Source: Actinopolyspora halophila DSM 43834 (lineage in GTDB: Bacteria > Actinomycetota > Actinomycetes > Mycobacteriales > Pseudonocardiaceae). From it: a DNA stretch of 64,000 nucleotides. Position 1 is the first letter of the stretch; each line of letters starts with the position of its first letter. The notes under the pieces were generated by a model. That model worked only from the letters and a program-made list of their open reading frames with translations. It did no database searches and was not told the origin of the DNA. Both the position numbers and the translations under genes were made by a program. The stretch lies in the NCBI RefSeq assembly GCF_000371785.1, contig NZ_AQUI01000002.1, forward strand, positions 776,590-840,589, in the 5' to 3' direction. Of the stretch, positions 8,529 through 16,345 are shown in pieces.

Positions 8529-9497
8529 GTGCGCGAGTCGACGAACGTGCCGAGCGGTTCGGGGGAACTCACCGCCAGGGTGAGCCGTTCGACGTTGTCC
8601 GTGCTGGGCAGCGATCTGGAGCTCTGGCGGTACTGCCCGACCGCCGTTCCCTCGGAGGGAGTCGAGCAGGACCACACCGGCAAGAGCGGGAGCGGGGACG
8701 CGAGTCGTGGCCCCGGTAGCAGGTTGATCATGCTGCACGGGTTGCGTGGTACTCACCACGGGCTCGGGCTGATCGTGGGGGCGTTGCCGGAGCGGGAGGT
8801 GTTGGTTCCCGACCTTCCGGGGTTCGGCGAGTCGGAACCGATGACCGCGGAGAAGCACGATGTGGCCGGGTACGCGAAAGCCGCCGTGGAACTGCTCCGC
8901 GAGGTTCGTTCGAACGGGGAGCGCTTCGACCTGCTCGGACATTCCTTCGGCGCGGTGGTGGCCGCCGCGGTGGCCGCGCGGGCTCCCGAGCTGGTTCGCA
9001 GGGTGGTGCTGGTCAATCCGATAGCCGCTTCACCGCTTCGCGGGGCTTCCTCCGTGCTCACTCGGATCACCTCCGTTTACTACCGTTTGGGCGAGCTGCT
9101 GCCCGCGCGTGCGAGCAGGGCTCTGTTGTCGAATCGGTGGATCGTGCTCGCCGCGACCCGTGTCATGCTCCGCACTCGTGACTCACGAGTGCGTCGGTTC
9201 GTCTACGACAGCCACCTGCGGCACTTCAGCAGTTTCCACAGCCCGGCTCTCGTGGCCGAGAGCTATCGTTCCTCGATCAGCGCAGCGGTCGAGGACCACG
9301 TCGATCGGGTGAAGTCGCCCACTCTGCTGATCGCCGGGGCCACGGACGAGATCGCTCCGCTCGAAGGGCAGCGACGGCTGGTTGGCCGGTTCGTGGACGG
9401 TCGGTTGCGGGTCCTCGACGAGGTCGGCCATCTCGTGCACTACGAGGCACCCGAACACGCCGCTCGGGAGATCCGGTCGTTTCTGGACGAGTCGTGA
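8529..9497 (+). CDS. Alpha/beta-hydrolase
   Basis: A 322-residue alpha/beta-hydrolase fold enzyme. Visible elements are the oxyanion-hole strand IMLHGLRGTHHG, the nucleophile elbow GHSFG (Ser about residue 139), an acid loop near DEIAPLEGQ and the catalytic His in GHLVHYEAPE close to the C-terminus. No signal peptide is present, so it acts in the cytoplasm. The start is GTG, and the gene overlaps the following glycosyltransferase by 4 bp (GTGA), a sign of translational coupling. Being between two GT4 enzymes, it may trim or prepare an ester-containing lipid or glycoside; the substrate is unknown. Confidence 0.88.
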   Translation: MRESTNVPSGSGELTARVSRSTLSVLGSDLELWRYCPTAVPSEGVEQDHTGKSGSGDASRGPGSRLIMLHGLRGTHHGLGLIVGALPEREVLVPDLPGFGESEPMTAEKHDVAGYAKAAVELLREVRSNGERFDLLGHSFGAVVAAAVAARAPELVRRVVLVNPIAASPLRGASSVLTRITSVYYRLGELLPARASRALLSNRWIVLAATRVMLRTRDSRVRRFVYDSHLRHFSSFHSPALVAESYRSSISAAVEDHVDRVKSPTLLIAGATDEIAPLEGQRRLVGRFVDGRLRVLDEVGHLVHYEAPEHAAREIRSFLDES

Positions 9498-10669
9498 GCG
9501 GAGCGGGGGACAGCGCGCGTTCGCTCGCCGGGAGCCACGGACGCGGTGCGCGGGACACGGACGTGCGGATATTCGTCGATGCTCGCTGGACACGTACCGA
9601 CTTCCCGGACGGCATCAGTCGCTACACGGCGGGACTGGTCGAGGCGTTGCACCGGATCCACCCGGTGACCGCGCTGATCCACGACCCCGACCAGCTCGCG
9701 TTGTTGCCCGCGGGGGTGCCGTACGAGTTGATCAACAGCCCGTTCTCGCCACGGGAGCTGTGGCTGTCGCGCACCCTGCACGGGCTCGGTGCCGAAGTGG
9801 TTTTCAGCCCGATGCAGGTGATCGGTGGGTTCCGGCGCCGTTATGCGCAGGTACTCACCCTGCACGACCTGATCTACTACCGGTATCCGAAGCCCCCGGA
9901 ATTCCTCCCGCTGCCGGTGCGGATCGTGTGGTGGTTGTTCCACCACGCCTGGTGGCCGCAACGTGTGCTGCTCAACCGCGCCGATCTGGTGGTCACCGTG
10001 AGCGAGACGACCAAGAGGCTGATCGAGCGGCATCGGTTGACGCGGCGTCCCGTCGCTGTCGTTCCCAACGCTCCGACCGCTTCGCCGTCCGCGGGAACCG
10101 GAAGTGCCGACCACACGGCGCGGACGGCCGAACAGGACGGGTCCGGGCGAGCTCCTTCCGCGTTGCTGTACATGGGGTCGTTCATGCCGTACAAGAACGT
10201 CACCACGCTCATCTCCGCGATGGAGAGGCTGCCCGGATACCGGCTCCACCTGTTGAGCCGGATCGACCCGGCCAGGCGGCGCTCGCTGCGGGAAGCGGTG
10301 CCCGACGGTGCCGACGTGGTTTTCTGGAACGGTGTGTCCGAAGGGGACTACAGGGAGCTGCTGGGGAGCGCGGCGGCTCTCGTGACCGCTTCCAAGGACG
10401 AGGGCTTCGGGCTCCCGCTGATCGAAGCCATGAACGCGGAGACCCCGGTGATCTGCAGTGACATCCCGATATTCCGTGAAGTGACGGGTGGACACGCGCA
10501 GTTCTTCGATCCGGATTCGGTTTCCGGATTCATCGCGGCCGTGCGCCGCTCGGAGGCTCCGGAGACCAGTGCGGGAACGGTCGAATCCGCGCGCGCCCAC
10601 GCCGCCGGTTTCACCTGGGACGAGTCCGCTCGCAAACTCCACGAATCGATTCGTCGGCTGGTTACGTGA
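9494..10669 (+). CDS. GT4 glycosyltransferase
   Basis: A 391-residue second GT4 enzyme of the operon. After a short polar N-terminus it has the acceptor domain (RIFVDARWTRTDFPDGISRY) and a donor domain with LLYMGSFMPYKNVTTLISAM and the E-x7-E motif as EGFGLPLIEAMNAETPVICS. This subtype (WbaZ/mannosyl-like, with the opening DxRxxxxPxGISRY) usually adds mannose or a related hexose to a growing glycan. It ends the operon; the downstream sequence carries a stem-loop repeat (10755-10828) that could act as transcript end. A role in glycolipid or cell-envelope oligosaccharide assembly is inferred from context. Confidence 0.9.
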   Translation: MSGAGDSARSLAGSHGRGARDTDVRIFVDARWTRTDFPDGISRYTAGLVEALHRIHPVTALIHDPDQLALLPAGVPYELINSPFSPRELWLSRTLHGLGAEVVFSPMQVIGGFRRRYAQVLTLHDLIYYRYPKPPEFLPLPVRIVWWLFHHAWWPQRVLLNRADLVVTVSETTKRLIERHRLTRRPVAVVPNAPTASPSAGTGSADHTARTAEQDGSGRAPSALLYMGSFMPYKNVTTLISAMERLPGYRLHLLSRIDPARRRSLREAVPDGADVVFWNGVSEGDYRELLGSAAALVTASKDEGFGLPLIEAMNAETPVICSDIPIFREVTGGHAQFFDPDSVSGFIAAVRRSEAPETSAGTVESARAHAAGFTWDESARKLHESIRRLVT

Positions 10670-10754
10670 CGCGGTTCCGGCAGGACTTCGTCGACCCGCT
10701 CGTCCCGTCGAGGTTTTCCGTGCTCCCCTGCCTTGGGGGGCACTTGACGGAATC

Positions 10755-10828
10755 TCTCGCGGGCTCGTGAGCGGGTGCCCCGACATCGGGTAGGGGGACT
10801 GCACGACGTCGGGGCCGTCCTCGCGAGA
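10755..10828 (+). repeat. Stem-loop repeat, subfamily A copy 1
   Basis: A diverged copy of the A-type element found also near 26.6, 47.4, 52.9 and 63.3 kb. Inner stem GCCCCGAC (10777-10784) pairs with GTCGGGGC (10808-10815) around a 23-nt loop that begins ATCGGGTAG. The outer TCTCGC (10755-10760) pairs with GCGAGA (10823-10828). It lies between the convergent ends of the GT4 operon and the minus-strand gene at 10960. Confidence 0.75.
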
Positions 10829-10959
10829 ACACCACGGGAGAACCCGCGGCGGTGCCGGTGGGCAGCGTGGCCGTTTCGGAGCTGTCAGCGCCGAAGAACA
10901 CCGATCCCGGAGAGTCGGAGGGGAAACACCATTCCGGGATTCGAGCCGGATCCCGCCGG

Positions 10960-11412
10960 TCAGTGCGTCCAGATCTTAATGGCTCTTACCACGAACGGGG
11001 CACGTGGAACGAAACTGCCTTCGGGATAGGTGCTGAACTCCCCTCTGGTGCCGCAGTGCGCGTCCTGGTACACGGTGACGGGGCGGTTCAATCTGTTGAC
11101 GAAGGAATGTGCCTCCAAGTCGCCGTTCAGCGGAACGCACTCCTCCATGTTGGTCGTACGCAGGTCGGCGGAATGCGGATTTCCGCCGTACCGGTGTTCG
11201 GGCCAGGCGCAGAAGACACCGGACTCGCACTGCGCCTCGTCCTGCCCTGGTTCGGGAGCAGCCGCGGCCGGAGTCCCCAGGCCCACCGCTGTCAGGGCCA
11301 GTACCAGTGGTGTGCACCTCGCTCGCAACCGCCGCGGTTTTCCCGGAATGCGCGTGCGTTCCTGTCCGGGGAGTTTTCCGCGGGGAGTGGTCACACGTGA
11401 AGTGAGCCTCAT
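10960..11412 (-). CDS. Secreted peptidase-inhibitor I36-like protein
   Basis: A 150-residue secreted protein. An Arg-rich N-terminus is followed by a hydrophobic signal sequence ending APAAAA-like near residue 52. The mature part is a small disulfide-rich beta domain of the gamma-crystallin-like I36 family seen in Streptomyces (SMI-type inhibitors): CESGVFCAWPEHRYGG, a central Cys, and CGTRGEFSTYPEGSF. Such proteins are small extracellular metalloprotease inhibitors or structural proteins. The upstream in-frame region is long for a signal peptide, so the true start may be one of the later codons. It is transcribed alone, divergent from the aldo/keto reductase at 11651. Confidence 0.75.
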   Translation of the reverse strand: MRLTSRVTTPRGKLPGQERTRIPGKPRRLRARCTPLVLALTAVGLGTPAAAAPEPGQDEAQCESGVFCAWPEHRYGGNPHSADLRTTNMEECVPLNGDLEAHSFVNRLNRPVTVYQDAHCGTRGEFSTYPEGSFVPRAPFVVRAIKIWTH

Positions 11413-11650
11413 GAGAAGTGGATCCTTTCCGGTGGTGAATCGATTGCCGTGATTCGTGTCGAAACCTCTTGGTCAACATGGCGAAGCCAGGAGTCGACTT
11501 GCCAGCGAACAGTCCGGATTCACCCCGGAAGAGTGTTTTTTCGCGGTTTCGGCGCGCTGCGGGAGAGTTCGGAACTTACACGAAAGAGTGCTCCTGTGAC
11601 GTTGTGCGTTCGAGGTGGCGAAAGATCGCGCTGTCCGGTGTCATGGAAGT

Positions 11651-12625
11651 ATGCAGACCACAGTGTTGGGAAAGACGGGTATGGAGGTTTCCCGGATCGC
11701 CTTCGGCACCTGGCAGTTGGGTGGCGAGTGGGGGTCCTTCGACGAGGAACAGGCCGTCACCGCGATCCGCCACGCGCGCGAGCTGGGCGTCAATTTCTTC
11801 GACACAGCGCAGGCCTACGGCTTCGGCAAGTCCGAGGAGGTCCTGGGGCGCGCGCTGCGGGACGAGTTGGCCAGGGACCGGGACAGTCTGGTCATCGCGA
11901 CCAAGGGCGGTATCAACCCCGGAGGGGATCGCCCGCGGGACGCGCGGCGCGCGAACCTGCGTCAGGGTGTGACAGAGAGTCTGAGCGCCCTCGGGGTGGA
12001 CCACATCGACCTGTACCAGGTGCACTGGCCGGACGAGCGGACCCCGGCCGAGGAAACCGCGAGTGCGCTGCAGGAGCTCGTGGACGAGGGCAAGATCCGT
12101 CATGTGGGTGTGTCCAACTACGACGCGGCCCAGATGGCCGATTTCGACCGCACCCGTCCCGTGGAGACGCTCCAACCGCCGTACCATCTGTTCCGGCGTG
12201 GTATCGAACGGGAAGTGCTGCCCTACACGCGTGAGCACGACATCGGCGTGCTCGCCTACAGTCCGCTGGCCAGCGGACTGTTGACGGGCAGGCTCTCCGC
12301 GGAGAGCACTTTCGAGTCGAGCGACTGGCGTGCCCACTCCTCGGCCTTCCAAGGGGACACGTTCCGGCGCAACCTGGACATCGTGGAACAGCTCTCCCGG
12401 TTCGCCGCCGAACGCGGGACGAACGTGAGTCAGCTCGCGATCGCCTGGGTGCTCGCCCAGCGGGGTGTGCACGTCGCGATCGTCGGGGCGCGGAGTTCAC
12501 GCAACATCGAGAACAGCCTGGCTGCCGCCGATCTGGAGCTGACCCCGCAGGACCTGGACGAACTCGACAGCATCACCTCCTCCGCAGTGTCGATCGAGGG
12601 AGCCAGTCCGGAAGGCGTGGCCTGA
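11651..12625 (+). CDS. Aldo/keto reductase
   Basis: A 324-residue (beta/alpha)8 NADPH-dependent oxidoreductase. The start MQTTVLGKTGMEV and the following FGTWQLGGEWG match the family N-terminus. Catalytic residues are visible: Asp and Tyr in FFDTAQAYGFGKSEE, Lys in VIATKGG, and His in YQVHWPD. The NADP-binding end IVGARSSRNIENSL is present. The physiological carbonyl substrate is unknown. It is a monocistronic gene; the DNA beyond its stop holds a remnant of the B-type repeat and a set of palindromes (12701-12761). Confidence 0.92.
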   Translation: MQTTVLGKTGMEVSRIAFGTWQLGGEWGSFDEEQAVTAIRHARELGVNFFDTAQAYGFGKSEEVLGRALRDELARDRDSLVIATKGGINPGGDRPRDARRANLRQGVTESLSALGVDHIDLYQVHWPDERTPAEETASALQELVDEGKIRHVGVSNYDAAQMADFDRTRPVETLQPPYHLFRRGIEREVLPYTREHDIGVLAYSPLASGLLTGRLSAESTFESSDWRAHSSAFQGDTFRRNLDIVEQLSRFAAERGTNVSQLAIAWVLAQRGVHVAIVGARSSRNIENSLAAADLELTPQDLDELDSITSSAVSIEGASPEGVA

Positions 12626-12654
12626 GACTCCACGGAGGAGGGCTCGTGCGGCCT

Positions 12655-12690
12655 GGCCGGGGGGCCGTCACGTGAGTCGGAGCCTCGGGA
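12655..12690 (+). repeat. Half copy of B-type repeat
   Basis: The segment reading GGCCGTCACGTGAGTCGG followed by AGCC matches the left arm of the B-type element (full copies at 47.2 and 57.1 kb) and lies about 40 bp after the stop of the aldo/keto reductase, in the same orientation as the gene. The right arm is absent. Confidence 0.5.
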
Positions 12691-12700
12691 ACTTTCGGGC

Positions 12701-12761
12701 GTTTCACGCGAAACTGTCATTCTGGAGCCGTTCCAGAAAGGACGTTTCGCGCGAAACGTCC
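12701..12761. promoter_or_regulatory. parS-like palindrome cluster
   Basis: Three palindromes in 61 bp: GTTTCACGCGAAAC (12701-12714), TTCTGGA-N5-TCCAGAA (12720-12738), and GTTTCGCGCGAAAC (12744-12757) inside a perfect 22-bp palindrome (12740-12761). The first differs from the consensus ParB site GTTTCACGTGAAAC by one base. They could be ParB sites, operators of the yrhK/PucR operon that starts 130 bp on, or transcript terminators. Confidence 0.5.
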
Positions 12762-12890
12762 CCTGCGTGGGCCGGGGAGGCGGGGGCGGTCAGCCCTTCT
12801 CGTGCTCGAGCGGTTCGTGAGACGTCCTCCGGACGTTTCCCGGCACGGTTGCTCGCCGGCTCTCTCCCGGCCGGGTGCGACGATGGGTGG

Positions 12891-13196
12891 ATGAGCGAAT
12901 CCTCCGATCCCTCCGCTTCCACCCCGCTGGTGCTGCGGCTCGGACACGAGGAACTGTCGGTCCGCAAGCTCTACGAAGTGCTGAGCATCGTCAACGACAT
13001 TCTCATCGCGCTGTGGTTCATGGTGGGCAGTGTCCTGTTCTTCTGGGAGACCACCGTCTTCCTCGGAACCTGGTTCTTCCTCGTGGGCAGCATCGAGCTC
13101 GCGATCCGGCCGGTCATCCGCCTGAAACGGCAGCTGCACCTGCGCAGGTTGCACACCTCCGCCCGGACGAGCGCGGAATCGGAGCAGGACTTCTAG
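12891..13196 (+). CDS. YrhK-like membrane protein
   Basis: A 101-residue protein with two closely spaced hydrophobic helices (about residues 32-50 and 55-75), a charged N-terminal segment ELSVRKLYEVLSIVNDI and a basic C-terminal tail. The layout (IVND...FWETT..GTWFFLVGS) fits the YrhK family of small membrane proteins of unknown function. The ATG was chosen because it begins the conserved region and is followed by an acidic N-terminus typical here. Its TAG stop overlaps the GTG start of the PucR-type regulator, so the two are translationally coupled. Confidence 0.75.
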   Translation: MSESSDPSASTPLVLRLGHEELSVRKLYEVLSIVNDILIALWFMVGSVLFFWETTVFLGTWFFLVGSIELAIRPVIRLKRQLHLRRLHTSARTSAESEQDF

Positions 13197-14425
13197 TGTC
13201 CGACCGAACGAGCGCGGGAGGAGCCCGCTCCGGGGCGGACGAGGGCGCGCCCGAAGCGGCGGCTCGGTTGGCGCGTTCCATGCTCGCCGGGATCGACTCC
13301 GTCACGGACCGGCTGGTCGACGACATCATCGAGGAGAACCCCGAGTACTACGACTCGGAGCGCGTGGCGGAGTCCGATCTGCGTGACTCCTGCCGTGCGA
13401 ACCTTCAACGGGTGCTGCAACTGTTCGGCCGGCGCGTTCCGCCCGGAGTGGATCCCTACGACGCCGCCCGCCGCACGGGGAGGCTGCGCGCCGAGCAGCG
13501 GGTCGCGCTCGATCTGGTGCTGCGTTCGTTCCGGCTCGGCGGTCGCGTGGTGTGGTCCAGTGCCCTCGACGCCGCGCGAGAGGAACACGAGTTCGACCCG
13601 GACACGTTGTTGGAGCTCGGGACCTCGATCTGGAACGTCGTGGACGCGGTCTCCCTCGCGGTCTCGGATTCCTACCGTGCCGCCGAGCTGGAGATGCTCC
13701 GGGTCGACGAGCAACGCCGTCAGGTGCTCGTCGACGGATTGCTGCGCGGGACCGGCGGCGACTCCGAATTCGTCGAGCCCGCCTTGCGTGCCCTCGGGCT
13801 GCCCACTGCGGGTCCGTACCTGGTGATCGCGGCCGATATCTCCTCGAGCGTCGCCGACGTGCCCGCTCCGGAGAGCACCCTGGAGCAGCACGGAACAGGT
13901 TCGGTGTGGCAGGCCCAGGCCGACACGCTCGTGGGGCTGGTCGCCGTGGGGGACCGTCCGGTGGAAGAGGTCCCCGGGCTGTTGCGGAGTGTCGTGCACG
14001 CGGGCATGGGGGTCTCGCCGACGGTCGATCGGGGCGATGCCGTTCCCCACGCCAGGGAGCTCGCCGTGCTCGCCCTGCGCTCCTTGCCGAGGGGGTCGAC
14101 CGAAACGGCGTGGTTGGACGGACGGTTGCCCCAGGCCCTGCTCGCGCGCTCCCCGGAGCTGGCCGACCGGCTGGTGGAACGGACTCTGGCGCCGGTCCTG
14201 AGCCTTCCGGAGGCCGAACGGAGGCTGTTGCTCGAAACCCTCGAGACCTGGTTGTCCGCCGACTGCTCGGCCAAAAGGACCGCCGCTCGGCTCTACTGCC
14301 ACCGCAACACGGTGTTGAACAGGCTGAGCCGCGTCGAGACGTTGTTGTGCCGTCCGGTCACCGGCGTGCAGGAGACGGTCTGGCTCAGTCTGGCGCTGCA
14401 CGCCCTGGAACTGCGAAAACGCTAG
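13196..14425 (+). CDS. PucR-type helix-turn-helix regulator
   Basis: A 409-residue cytoplasmic transcription factor. The N-terminal half is an all-helical RsbRD/GGDEF-like sensory region. The C-terminal 60 residues form the PucR-type helix-turn-helix: CSAKRTAARLYCHRNTVLNR followed by LSRVETL. Members usually regulate adjacent catabolic genes in response to a metabolite. A GTG start overlaps the stop of the YrhK gene by one base (TAGTG). The next gene is a medium/long-chain acyl-CoA synthetase 216 bp away with its own palindromic upstream sites, a plausible target. Confidence 0.88.
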   Translation: MSDRTSAGGARSGADEGAPEAAARLARSMLAGIDSVTDRLVDDIIEENPEYYDSERVAESDLRDSCRANLQRVLQLFGRRVPPGVDPYDAARRTGRLRAEQRVALDLVLRSFRLGGRVVWSSALDAAREEHEFDPDTLLELGTSIWNVVDAVSLAVSDSYRAAELEMLRVDEQRRQVLVDGLLRGTGGDSEFVEPALRALGLPTAGPYLVIAADISSSVADVPAPESTLEQHGTGSVWQAQADTLVGLVAVGDRPVEEVPGLLRSVVHAGMGVSPTVDRGDAVPHARELAVLALRSLPRGSTETAWLDGRLPQALLARSPELADRLVERTLAPVLSLPEAERRLLLETLETWLSADCSAKRTAARLYCHRNTVLNRLSRVETLLCRPVTGVQETVWLSLALHALELRKR

Positions 14426-14472
14426 TGGTTTTCACGGGCGGGCTGCACAACGTGGTTCTCGGTGACGGCCCG

Positions 14473-14561
14473 GTTGTGTTGGATGCACAACTACTCCCGC
14501 TTATCAGTGGGCCTGCGACATAGTGCCAATACCCCTGAACGGCTGATACACAGTATTGTGT
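14473..14561. promoter_or_regulatory. Palindromes upstream of acyl-CoA synthetase
   Basis: GTTGTG-N7-CACAAC (14473-14491) is a perfect 6-bp inverted repeat, and ACACA-GTAT-TGTGT (14548-14561) is a second one. Both lie between the PucR-type gene and the acyl-CoA synthetase and share the half-site TTGTG. They are candidate binding sites for the PucR-type protein; this is inference from position and symmetry. Confidence 0.45.
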
Positions 14562-14641
14562 TCGGCATCACAGCCCCGGGATTGGTCTGTGCCGGCCGGA
14601 TTCGAGGTGTTCGCACAGCGGGGAGAGCGAGAGAGCACGAT

Positions 14642-16258
14642 ATGCAGGCATTGATGCAGGACCGCCCGCTGACCATTCCGCAGCTTTTCCACAGGGCGGA
14701 GCGTCAGTTTCACGACAAAAGGATCGTCACGACCACTCTGCGGGGCGAGGTGAGCAGCACCTACGGGGAGTGGAGCACGCGGGTGCGGCGGCTCGCCACG
14801 GCCTTGGACGATCTCGGTGTCCCGCAGGATGCCAAAGTTGCCACCTTCGCGTGGAACACGCAGAGCCACCTGGAACTGTACTTCGCGGTGCCGTGCACCG
14901 GCCGGGTGCTGCACACCCTCAACATCAGGCTCTTCGCCGAGCAGGTGGCCTACATCGTCGAGCACGCGAGTGACGACGTGATCTTCGTGGACCGCTCGTT
15001 GCTGCCGATGCTGTGGCCGATGGCCGACAGGTTGCCGACGGTGCGCCACTTCGTGGTGATCGACGACGGCGCCGAAGCCGAGATACCGGACGATCCGCGG
15101 ATCCGACACTACGAGGAACTGCTGACCTCCGCGGAACCGTTCCGCGGCCGGTTCGAGGTCACCGACGAGAACGCCGCGGCGGCCATGTGCTACACCTCGG
15201 GAACCACCGGGCAGCCCAAGGGAGTGGTCTACTCGCACCGCTCCACCGTGCTGCACTCGTTGGTGAGCCTGACGGTGGACGCCGTCGGGTTGAGCGAGCG
15301 GGACACGATACTCCCGGTCGTTCCGATGTTCCACGTCAACGCCTGGGGACTGCCTTACGCCGCCGTGTTCGCGGGGGCCTCGATCGTCTTCCCCGGCCCG
15401 GCCATGAAACCGGAAGCCCTGGTCGAGATGCTGGAACGGCACAGCGTGACCACCACCGCCGGCGTACCCACCATCTGGATGGGGATGCTGCCGCTGCTCG
15501 GCGAGCACGACCTGTCCAGCCTGCGCGTGGTGGTCGGCGGCGGGGCCGCGATCCCGACCGCGCTTTCCGAGGGGTGGCGCGCGGCGATCGGAGTCCCGAT
15601 CACCCAGGCGTGGGGTATGACCGAGACGAGTCCGTTGGCCTCGGTGGCCAGCCCGCGCAGCCACCACGAGGGGCTGGACAGCGAGTCGTTGATCCAGGTG
15701 CGTGCCACGCAGGGACAGGCGGTCCCGCTGGTCGATCTCCGCATCGTGGACATGGACACCGGTGCGGAACAGCCCTGGGACGGAGCGACTCCCGGCGAGT
15801 TGCAGGCGGCAGGCCCGTGGATCGCCTCGGCCTACTACGGCGACGAGGGCTCGGACGCGTTCAGCGCGGACGGCTGGCTGCGCACCGGCGACGTGGCCAC
15901 GATGGACGAGCACGGATTCGTGCGGCTGGTGGACCGGACGAAGGACCTGGTGAAGTCCGGAGGGGAGTGGATCTCCTCCGTCGAGCTGGAGAACGCCATC
16001 ATGGCTCACGAGCTGGTGGCGGAGGCGGCGGTGATCGCCAAGCCCGATCCCAAGTGGACGGAACGTCCCGTTGCCTGCGTGGTCGTGGAGCAGGGCGGGC
16101 AGCTGACCTCCGAGGAGGTTTACGATCACCTCAGGGATCGGGTCGCGAAGTGGTGGCTGCCGGACGAGGTGTGGTTCGTCGACGAGCTCCCCAAGACCAG
16201 CACGGGCAAGTTCTCCAAGAAGGATCTGCGGGAACGGTTGCTCGACCGGTCCTGGTGA
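14642..16258 (+). CDS. Fatty acid-CoA ligase
   Basis: A 538-residue ANL-superfamily enzyme that activates a fatty or other carboxylic acid with ATP to the acyl-adenylate and then to acyl-CoA. Core motifs: A3 YTSGTTGQPKGVVYSH, A5 AWGMTETSPL, A7/A8 DGWLRTGDVATMDEHGFVRL and the A10 lysine near the C-terminus in PKTSTGKFSKKDL. The length and the motif MFHVNAWGLPY fit the medium/long-chain FadD group. The start is the ATG before MQALMQDRPL, preceded by a GAGAGCGAGAGAG purine stretch. It probably serves fatty-acid degradation under the control of the upstream PucR-type regulator. Confidence 0.92.
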   Translation: MQALMQDRPLTIPQLFHRAERQFHDKRIVTTTLRGEVSSTYGEWSTRVRRLATALDDLGVPQDAKVATFAWNTQSHLELYFAVPCTGRVLHTLNIRLFAEQVAYIVEHASDDVIFVDRSLLPMLWPMADRLPTVRHFVVIDDGAEAEIPDDPRIRHYEELLTSAEPFRGRFEVTDENAAAAMCYTSGTTGQPKGVVYSHRSTVLHSLVSLTVDAVGLSERDTILPVVPMFHVNAWGLPYAAVFAGASIVFPGPAMKPEALVEMLERHSVTTTAGVPTIWMGMLPLLGEHDLSSLRVVVGGGAAIPTALSEGWRAAIGVPITQAWGMTETSPLASVASPRSHHEGLDSESLIQVRATQGQAVPLVDLRIVDMDTGAEQPWDGATPGELQAAGPWIASAYYGDEGSDAFSADGWLRTGDVATMDEHGFVRLVDRTKDLVKSGGEWISSVELENAIMAHELVAEAAVIAKPDPKWTERPVACVVVEQGGQLTSEEVYDHLRDRVAKWWLPDEVWFVDELPKTSTGKFSKKDLRERLLDRSW

Positions 16259-16300
16259 CGCCTGGTCAGCTCGGTTGGCGCGGGTTGCCGGGGTGGTTGT

Positions 16301-16321
16301 TTCGGCGCCGGGAGCGCCGAA
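16301..16321. terminator. Bidirectional hairpin terminator
   Basis: TTCGGCGC (16301-16308) and GCGCCGAA (16314-16321) form an 8-bp stem with a 5-nt loop between the convergent acyl-CoA synthetase and histidine kinase genes. Confidence 0.6.
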
Positions 16322-16345
16322 GGACGAGCAACACCCCACGGAGGA

